DNA from: Cycas panzhihuaensis
Lineage: Eukaryota > Cycadophyta
Assembly (NCBI GenBank): GCA_023213395.1
Contig: CM041465.1
Coordinates: 21,700,001 to 21,764,000, forward strand
Direction: 5' to 3'
DNA: 64,000 bases
Of the stretch, positions 56,366-64,000 are shown one piece after another. The translations under genes were made by a program, and so were the position numbers. Under the pieces are notes generated by a model that was not told the origin of the DNA, made no database searches, and was given only the letters and a program-made list of their open reading frames with translations. Numbering within the stretch: position 1 is the first letter of the stretch; the number at the start of each line of letters is the position of its first letter.

Positions 56366-58119
56366 CCTCTAGAAGCATGCCTTTGGGAGGTCACTAAAGA
56401 TAAGAGCTTCTAAGCCAACACTATAACTACAACAGAGGCCCTGAAACCTCAAGAAGGGAGGATAGGTCACCCTCAAAGGGTATCTGCACGTCAAAACATA
56501 GGTTTAAGAACCTGTAAATAACACTTATGACTTTCCCTTTATATGAGTACCTTCTTGGATTTGGATTGGGTAGGGGCATCCTCAAATTACTGAGTAACCA
56601 GAGATGGGCCCTCCTACCCATAAGGTGAAAGAGAGGAGAAGAAAGGCCTCCTTTTGAATAGGAGGTGAGAGGAATAACTCCTCATAGGAAGGAAACTTAG
56701 AAGTGATAAGGAGGAAGTGATTATTGAAGGGAAAAAGGGAGGTTTGGCATGTATAGAGGCTAAACCTGAAAGACAAGACTTCTAGGGCCATCTCTAAGGT
56801 TACCTAAACAGTTTACCTTTAGGGATTGGTCTTAATACAAGGTTTTATTTGGTTATGTTATAGATTTAGGTTGTTTCCTTTATTTTAATTATGAGATAAT
56901 ATTGTGAAGCTAAGGTCTTTATCCTTAAGAAAAGAACACATGCAAATAACAAACACTCTCTTTTAGGCTCACTCTCTTTTCCTTTGTTCAAGAAATTAAT
57001 TTGAAGGAATAAAAAGAGGGGAAAGGGATAAATAATTTATACGACTTTTCCTTTTGATGCTTTCATTTCAATGCAAAAGAAAATGCATTCAATCACATAC
57101 TGTTTCCCCAACCTTATCCCTATGTGCATGCATATATATGGGATGCAAAGAGATGATGTCTACAAAAGGAGGATTATTTTCTTAACCTATCCTTTTCTTT
57201 ACAAAAAGAAAGTGCATCTATTCATATGACATTCCTATGCACATACATGTACGTGAGGTGAAGAAAGAGGGAAGGGATTGCATTTATGATATTTTTCAAT
57301 GTAAAGGAAAATAGTTAATTCAAAGTTCTACTTATGCTTTTATGAGCATATACAAATGGAAGAGAAGAGATCTTTCTTATCCTATTCTTTTCACAAAAGA
57401 GAGGAAGAGGAAAGATAAGAGTGCATGCATATGCATATACCATTTTTCTTACAAGTGTAAATATGCGAAAAGTGTGTTACAACCTACATGCATGCATACA
57501 TTGATTTTCTTTTGGAAAAATGGGGGATAAAATAAGGAAGAGAAGAGGGTTTATGAGAAGTGTACTAGGAAATATAGCAGTTGATGAGGCAATGCACTCC
57601 TTCCTTTCATGCCTCCCTCACTCATAGCTCTGCGCTTCAAATCATAGTGAACATTATAGGTGAAGCCATAAAAGGGGCTCCCTTACCTTCCCTAAAATGT
57701 TTGTACAACAAAGAAATAGGAGATGAAATAATGCTAAAAAGAAATAATGAGAAAAATAAATCTAGGAATAGAGAACCGTACCTCTTTGTTATGTCGCAAC
57801 TTCATTTGCTTAGGAGGATGCCTTATCTTGCATGTGAGTAGACACTCACAAGTGATGAATACGTGCATACATATATATAGTAGTACGTGTGTATTTCACT
57901 GAAGTAGAAATAAAGTTTACCTTTAGTGATGAAAAGAGAAAAGAATAACGATAACTAGTATGCTTTTTTCTTTATACATATTAATATTCCCATGCAACCT
58001 TAAAAGAAAAATAGGGTTTGAAGGAGGAGAGGATGATAGCCTCATAATGGCTAGCTCCTATGAGTGAAACAACCCCCTAGATGAATAGTTCCCATATGAA
58101 CAATGTGAGTACTAAAAAA
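56366..58119 (-). other. Tat-4 leader, inverted relative to Tat-2, first part
   Basis: No gene. The reverse complement matches 28330-29940, block for block, starting at the CATACCTCTTGG-like site near 29905 and ending near 28331. Its left edge abuts the Tat-2 RT fragment head-on, so this is a rearrangement junction or the end of an inserted element. Small ORFs (56427-56621, 57581-57841) lack counterparts in the Tat-2 leader. Confidence 0.65.
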
Positions 58120-58785
58120 TATTGAGTAAACTAGGTCCTAATAACTAGAAATCGCCATCAAGATCTAAACTATTTTGTAACTAGTTATAGGAATCGAAAC
58201 TAAAATTTATTATGCAAGTTCTTAAATTAGAGATAATATAATAAATGAATTAGAAAGCCAAAACATCACATATACACTCAATAAAATGTGATAAAACCCT
58301 AACAGTATGTTAAGGAAACATCCACACAGGAAAGGTATCTATCTTTATTATCAAAGAATAAAGAAATGTACATAATCTATAGTAGAATGCTTAGAGCAAC
58401 AATAACCAGCTGCCCAAATCTTCACAATATATCTAATACATCAAATACCATCAACACAATGAAAAAACACCCTAAATTAAGCTATATGAGAGAGTCATAC
58501 AAGACACAAATCGTGACCATCGAACCTAGGGTATTTTGAATGAATGACCCTGATTCTCTTTACAATTTAGTGTGCCTTTTAGTGCTAACCTTTTGGGTTG
58601 GGGGATATCATCCTCAAATCCCCACTTTGAGGGGGGCGGGAGGGGGGTTTTGGCTCCCCTCATACTCCCCAGCCAAGGGGGGTTCCCACCTCCCTTGGAT
58701 CCCCCTAAAGAAGCTTGAGGGGAAACCACACTACCAAACTATCAAAATTTTAGCCTTCAAAACATTATCATCACATTATCTAATA
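58120..58785 (-). repeat. 3' LTR of Copia-5
   Basis: 666 bp. It aligns to 62833-63542 and, more distantly, to the Copia-1 LTR in reverse complement; it contains the degraded G-rich hairpin near 58674-58699. Confidence 0.87.
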
Positions 58786-58796
58786 ATCTCAACTTT
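58786..58796 (-). other. Polypurine tract of Copia-5
   Basis: The minus strand reads AAAGTTGAGAT, a decayed form of the AAGGTGGAGAT tract of Copia-1. Confidence 0.7.
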
Positions 58797-58842
58797 GACA
58801 ACAATTTACCTAATACCTTTCCTACACTATTCATCACCTTTT

Positions 58843-61800
58843 CTACAAGCCAAGATAAGTCAAATACCATTTGAACTTAACTAATAGTACTAGTTTTGTG
58901 AATATGTCACTATAATTCTATTTTATGTTAACCTTCTAAACTGTCACTTTGCCTACTTCCATAACCTATCTAATACAATGATACTTAAGAGCAATATGCT
59001 TTGTCCTACTATGATAAGATAGATTCTTTACTAAGTAAATTACATTTTGATAGTCACAAAATACCTTTACCTTTTTCTGTTTCCTTTTAAGCTCAACCAA
59101 TAGACCCTGCAACTAGGTTGTTTCTTTATAAGCATGTGCTACAACACGATATTCTACTTCTATAGTTGATAATGCAATTGTGCTCTACAATTTTGACATC
59201 TAACTAACCAGACCATTTGTAAGAGTAAATACATAACCTGAAGTAGACCATCTCTTATATAAATCTCCTACAAAGTCTGAATCAACATATCCATAAACCT
59301 AATTACCTCTATGTCCAAAGGTGATGCAATAGTCACTTGTGCCCCTTAAATACCGAAGCACCTATTTCACTATTGCCCAATGTTCCTTTCCTAGATTTGC
59401 CATAAACCTGCTAACTACACTGACTATATGTGGAATGTTAGGTCTTGTACATACCATGGCATATATTAAATTTCCTATTGCACTGACATAAGGTACACAA
59501 GACATATAATCCTTTTCTTCTTTGTTACTAGGACTTATACTTGAAGAAATCTTAAAATAGGAAGCTAATAGGATACTCACTGGTTTCACATTTGTCATAC
59601 TAAATCTGGTTAGTATCTTCTCCATATATTTCTACTGTGATAACCATAGCTTACCATTTTTCTTATCTCTATGTATATCCATACCTAAGATTTGTTTTTC
59701 AACTCCTAGATCCTTCATATCAAAAGTCCTAGCCAATTGAGCCTTTAACTTATTAATTTCTAACATGCTCTTGCTTGTAACTAGCATGTGATCAATATAT
59801 AATACCAACATAATGAATAAGCCATTGTTTAAGAATTTAAAGTAAACAGAGTGATCATAGTCACTTCTTTTAAAAATTTGGCTCTCCATGAAGGCATCAA
59901 ACTTCCTGTACCATTGCCTAGGTGATTACTTCAGGCCATAGAATGATTTCATGAGCCTACAAATAAGTCTTTTCCCACCATCCTATATAAACCCTTATGG
60001 CTGATCCATATAGATCTCCTCATCTAAATATCCATGTAGAAAAGTTATTTTTACATCTAACTATTCCAACTCCAAATCAAGAGAATCTACTAATGCTAAC
60101 AAAACCTAAATTGAAACAAGTTTGACAATTAGTGAAATAATCTCATGAAACTCTATACCCGCTCTCTGTATAAAACCTTTAGCCACTAGTCTTACCCTGT
60201 ATTTATCAACATTTCCATCAACATCTATTTTCTTCTTAAAAACCCACCTATAACCAATAGTCTTCCTACCATGTAGAAGTTCTACCAAATCCCATGAATT
60301 ATTTTTCTTTAAAGTATCTATCTCTTCCTATATAGCCCTCTTCCACTTCTTATTATGTATATCATCTACTATTTCCTAATAGGATGTAAGCTCATTATCA
60401 TTAGAAACTAAAGCAATAAAAATAGAAGGGTTGTACCTATCAAGTGGATGATTAACTCATGTAGATCTTCTAACAATTGGCAGAGGAATATCCACATACT
60501 CCTATAAGTCTACTACAAATTCATCTTTAGAAAAGTCTTCCTTATCTTCTATTTCTAAAGATGGTTGGGTCTCAAGCTTGACCTGTTGATGTTCAACTTT
60601 CTGCTCCTATTTCACTTCAACTTCTACACTATCTAATTTTAGAATTGAAGGTTCATTAAATACAACATCTCTATTAATAATGATTTTATAGGTAGTAGGA
60701 TCCCATAACCTATATCCCTTCACTCTATCTCTGTCACCATAACCAACAAAGATATATCTCTTAGATTTTAGGTCTAACTTTGAATATTGAATTTTATTAG
60801 TAAAGGCATAAGTATCATAACCAAAAACTTTTAAATTTAAATAGTTAGATGGATGTCCAATCCATATCTCTTTAGGAATATTATAGTCTATTGCAAGTGA
60901 TGGTGACCTATTTACCAAATAACAAGTTATTTGAATAACTTTTTCTCATAAGCCCTACTCCACTCTTGCATTACTCAGCATGATTCTTGCTTTTTCCAAG
61001 AGTGTCCTATTCATGCACTTAGCTACGTCATTCTACTACAAAGTATAGCTAGTTGTTTTATGCCTTTTGATTCCAGCATCTTTGTACTAGTTTTCAAACT
61101 CCAAGGAGTTGAACTCATATCTATTATTAGTTTCTAAACATTTGATTGACCTACTAGTGCTCTTCTTAACTAGAGCCTTGAACTGCTTAAACACACTAAA
61201 AACTTTAGATTTTCTTTTCAAAAAATAAACCCATACTTTTTTGGAGTAATCATTTATAAATGTGATAAAGTACAATGACCCTCCATAAGATATTGTAGGG
61301 GCTAGTCCCCACACATCTAAATGTATATAATCTAGAACACTAATACTAGTGTGACTCCCTACTTTAAACCTGAGTTTATATTGATTTCCATAAATATAAT
61401 GTTTTCAAAAAGCCAAATCTGAAAGCTACAAGTTAAGAAGTAATTTGTAGTTCATCAACACCTTAAGTCCTCTCTCATGCATGTGCCCAAGTCTCTAATG
61501 ACATAACTGAGCTAGAACTTCTGCAGTCTTTGATGTTGTAGCTGCATATCTAACACCTACACTTCTCACTAAAATATAAATATTTCCTTTATTTAAGGAT
61601 TTCATAATAACTAAGGCACCCTTTCACACCTTTAAGATTCTTTCATGACCTATGTACTTATTACTGCTAGAATCTAATTCACCTAAGGAAATCATATTTC
61701 TTTTTAGATTAGGTACATATCTAACTTCAATTAATGTTTTGACTACACCATCGAACATTTTAATTATAATGCTACTAATACCCACTATCTTATAAGAAAC

Positions 61801-62760
61801 TTCATTTCCCATAAGCACATTACCACCATCAAGAGGTTGGTATGATGAAAACCAACTCTTGTGTAGACACATGTAGTGTGAAGCACTCAAATCTAATAAC
61901 CAATCATGATGATAATAAGAAATATTACAAGCAACCAAGACATTATCATCCATACCTTAACTTGACTCCACCTGATTAGCCTCCTTGGTAGGATCTTCCT
62001 TTTATTGGAACTCCTTCATTTTGTAGCAATCCTTCTTAAGGTAACCTATCTTATTACAGTGCCAACATCTGAGCTTACTCTTCTTGCCTTTTGACTTTGA
62101 CCTTGATGGGTCCCTAGAGCTTTGTCCTCTCTCAATTGTTCTATCCCTTGTTGTTATAGCTTATGGTGTAGAGGTTTCAAGACTGGACTTCCTCCTCATT
62201 TCTTCCATCAACAAAGCACTCACAATATAATCATAGTCTAATTCATTTGTAGTTCTAAAACTAATTGAGGTGATAATATTATCCCAGGATTCTGGTAATG
62301 AATATAATAAGGTAACAACCTTATTCTCATCGTCAATAATGACATTAATACTAGCCAACTAACAAATAAGTGTATTGAAAATATTTAAATGATTAGCAAT
62401 TTTTAGACCTTTCTTCATCTGTAATGAGTACGACTATCTCTTCAAGTAGATTCAATTCATCACTGATTTGGTCATATACAAGCCTTCCAATTGGGTCTAT
62501 AATCCTACTGCTATCTGCTTCCCTATGATATTAAATAGAACTTCATCTGCCAAGCACAATTGTATTATGCTAAGAGACCTTTTATCTAGATCATCCCATT
62601 CATCATCATCCATCCTTACTGGTTTCTTCAATTTACCTACAAGAGCTTTGTACAAATCTCATTGTACCAGAACATCATACACTTTTTACTTCCACAACTT
62701 GAAGTTATTCTTACCATTGAATTTCTCCACCTCAAACTTTACATTTACTAGATTTTCCAT
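58843..62760 (-). pseudogene. Copia-5 gag-pol polyprotein, many stops, no net frameshift
   Basis: From the ATG at 62760 to a TAG at 58843 one frame spans 1305 codons without net indel. Gag begins KFEVEKFNGKNNFKLWK; the knuckle CWHCNKIGYLKKDC (about 62040-62080) has Tyr for His as in Copia-1. The protease motif has decayed to DLSAS near 61900. Integrase has LDVWG, TNN in place of TDN, and Lys for the catalytic Glu (DVAKCMNR). RT near 59800 reads LYIDHML, so the second Asp of YVDD is lost. RNase H has YVDSDF near 59290. It still has Gln or Trp at four sites where Copia-1 has a stop (61375, 61170, 60292 and 59390 regions). It is inactive in every enzyme. Confidence 0.9.
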
Positions 62761-62816
62761 TTGGTGTAGAAAAAGCTAACACCAAAATCTTTACAAACTT
62801 GTTGGAAAAACAAAAG

Positions 62817-62830
62817 TGGCTCTAATACCA
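62817..62830 (-). other. Primer-binding site of Copia-5
   Basis: The minus strand reads TGGTATTAGAGCCA, one C-to-T change from the usual initiator-methionine primer site. Confidence 0.85.
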
Positions 62831-62832
62831 GT

Positions 62833-63067
62833 TATTAAGTAAACTAGGTCTAATAACCAGAAACTGCTACTAATATCTAAATTATTTTATAGCTAGTTAT
62901 GGGAATCAAAACTAAAATTTAATATGCAAGTTATTAAACTAGAGATAATATAATAAATGAACTAGAAAGTGAAAGCATCACATATACACCCGATATAATG
63001 TGGTAAAACTCTAATAGTGTACTAGGAAAACATCCACACAGGAAAGGTATTGATCTTTTTTATCAAA

Positions 63068-63130
<63 letters not shown>

Positions 63131-63542
63131 TATATATATAAGCTATAGTACAATGCTCATAACAACAATATCCAACCACCTAACCCCTCGCAGTATATCC
63201 AATATATTGAACACCATCAACATAATGAGAAAACACCATAAATTTGGCTATATGAGAGAGTCATACAAGGCATAAATATTGACCATCGAATCTAGGGTAT
63301 TTTGAATGAACGACCCTGATTCTCTTTATAATTTAGTATGTTTTTTAGTGCTAGCTTTTTGGGTCAGGGAATATCACCCTTGAACTGCCTCTTTACCTGG
63401 GGGAGAGGGGGTGTTCTGGCACTCCCCAGCCAAGGGGGGCTCCCGCCCCCCTTGGACCCCCTCGAGGAATTTTAGAAGGAAGTTGTACTACCAACTTGTC
63501 AAAATTTTAGCCTCTAAAACATTGTTATCATATTATCTAACA
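62833..63542 (-). repeat. 5' LTR of Copia-5
   Basis: 710 bp, longer than its partner mainly because of the TA repeat at 63070-63140. A clear G-rich hairpin lies near 63433-63459. Confidence 0.87.
63070..63140. repeat. (TA)n microsatellite inside an LTR
   Basis: About 35 TA units with one GA interruption at 63129-63130. The partner LTR has only AAAGAATAAAGAA at the equivalent site, so the repeat arose or expanded after insertion. Confidence 0.95.
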
Positions 63543-64000
63543 ACAAGTAGTTTGAGAGAAACGTATGTAAGGGTTTGAAGAGTGTCATAAAAGTTGTAAA
63601 AATTATCAAACCTATAAAATTTACAAAATTTGTAAGAGTTGTAAAAGGAAATAATAAACACTGATAAGATATGGTTAGCCAAGCATAACATGCATATAAT
63701 AAACGAGAGAAGTATAGTACTATAAGTATTGCAATGTTGCCAATGTGTATGAGTTACACCTTGCAAGGTTTGTTAGCATAAGTAGTGGGTATGGAGAAAA
63801 AGAGACTTAGGAATAAGGGGTTGCCCTAGGAGAAGTGGTTATAGGAGTCAGAACTCTAGTTGTATGTACTCTTGCCTTCCTAAATAGTCCAAAACCTAGC
63901 TTACTATTAGCTAGTAGAAACCTAAGGATGAGACAACGATGACAAAGTGAAAAGAGAGGGTTCACCTCTCTTTGCCCAACAAATATGGAGGAAAATATAT
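63543..64000 (-). other. Tat-4 leader, second part
   Basis: No gene. The reverse complement matches 28010-28300, including an AGAGTTCTGACTC block near 63850 and the TTTACAAC-rich stretch near 63560-63650. It continues the Tat-4 leader interrupted by Copia-5 and runs off the window. Confidence 0.65.

Larger units (their letters stand above)
58120..63542 (-). mobile_element. Copia-5: full-length Tork/Tnt1-like Copia element, inactivated, distant relative of Copia-1
   Basis: 5423 bp on the minus strand, LTRs 58120-58785 and 62833-63542, primer-binding site and polypurine tract present. No matching target-site duplication could be found (flanks AAAAA and ACAAG), so ends may be off by a few bases or the site has decayed. 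The Tat-4 leader resumes on the far side at 63543, which confirms an insertion. The LTR pair is clearly more diverged than those of Copia-1 or Copia-2, so this looks like the oldest complete element here. Confidence 0.9.

Noticed and set aside
63070-63140. TA run as a matrix-attachment site or origin
   Set aside because: It is a simple microsatellite private to one LTR; nothing else supports a function.
1-64000. tRNA, rRNA, CRISPR or operon-like features
   Set aside because: No tRNA cloverleaf other than tRNA-complementary primer sites, no regularly spaced short repeats, no gene clusters of prokaryotic type.

Overview
This window reads as heterochromatic DNA from a seed plant with a large, repeat-rich genome. 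Almost everything that can be recognised is an LTR retrotransposon or a fragment of one. Initiator-methionine-type primer sites, Tnt1/Tork-like Copia polyproteins, Tat-like Ty3/gypsy polyproteins with a C-x2-H-x4-H-x4-C Gag knuckle, and a plant mobile domain (PMD) pseudogene all point to plants. A gymnosperm is possible but not shown. I see no intact host gene, no rRNA or tRNA gene and no prokaryotic feature. Every coding region found carries stop codons, frameshifts or deletions.

Layout, left to right. (1) 1-24770 is an old minus-strand Tat-like gypsy element (Tat-1). Between its pol end (15877) and the left edge lies a plus-strand, so antisense, PMD pseudogene with a recognisable 108-bp intron. 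Tat-1 is broken up by Copia-1 (1227-6573, target-site duplication GGGAG), Copia-2 (7824-15388, minus strand, ATGGA) and two solo LTRs of the Copia-1 family (19729-20373 and 20869-21500). (2) 24771-27960 holds an AT-rich stretch and a gag-only, non-autonomous Copia-like element. (3) 27961-31659 is the leader and gag of a plus-strand Tat element (Tat-2). (4) At about 31660-31690 the sequence jumps back. 31691-45860 is a second copy of 21034-31659, a tandem duplication of about 10.6 kb. The second copy has lost the equivalent of 27400-30453 and gained a 6.6-kb chromovirus-like gypsy element (Gypsy-4, 32406-39045, TSD CAATC). (5) Tat-2 pol continues at 45861-48686, is split inside reverse transcriptase by Copia-3 (48687-56252, sister of Copia-2) and resumes at 56258-56365. 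(6) 56366-64000 is an inverted Tat leader (Tat-4) that carries Copia-5 (58120-63542, Tork-like).

The nesting gives a relative order. The Tat elements and the gag-only element came first. The Copia-1-family LTR at 20869 inserted before the tandem duplication, because a piece of it is in both copies. Gypsy-4 came after the duplication. Decay is dominated by changes that fit C-to-T or G-to-A transitions: the Copia-1 and Copia-5 polyprotein frames each span about 1300 codons, carry many stops and have no net frameshift.

I found no new defence, metabolic or regulatory system. The most unusual items are the intron-bearing antisense PMD gene inside a gypsy element, the tandem duplication with a locally copied filler at its junction, and a G-rich hairpin kept near the start of all full-length Copia-1/Copia-5-family LTRs. 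All alignments were made by eye; percentages and family names should be checked by computation.
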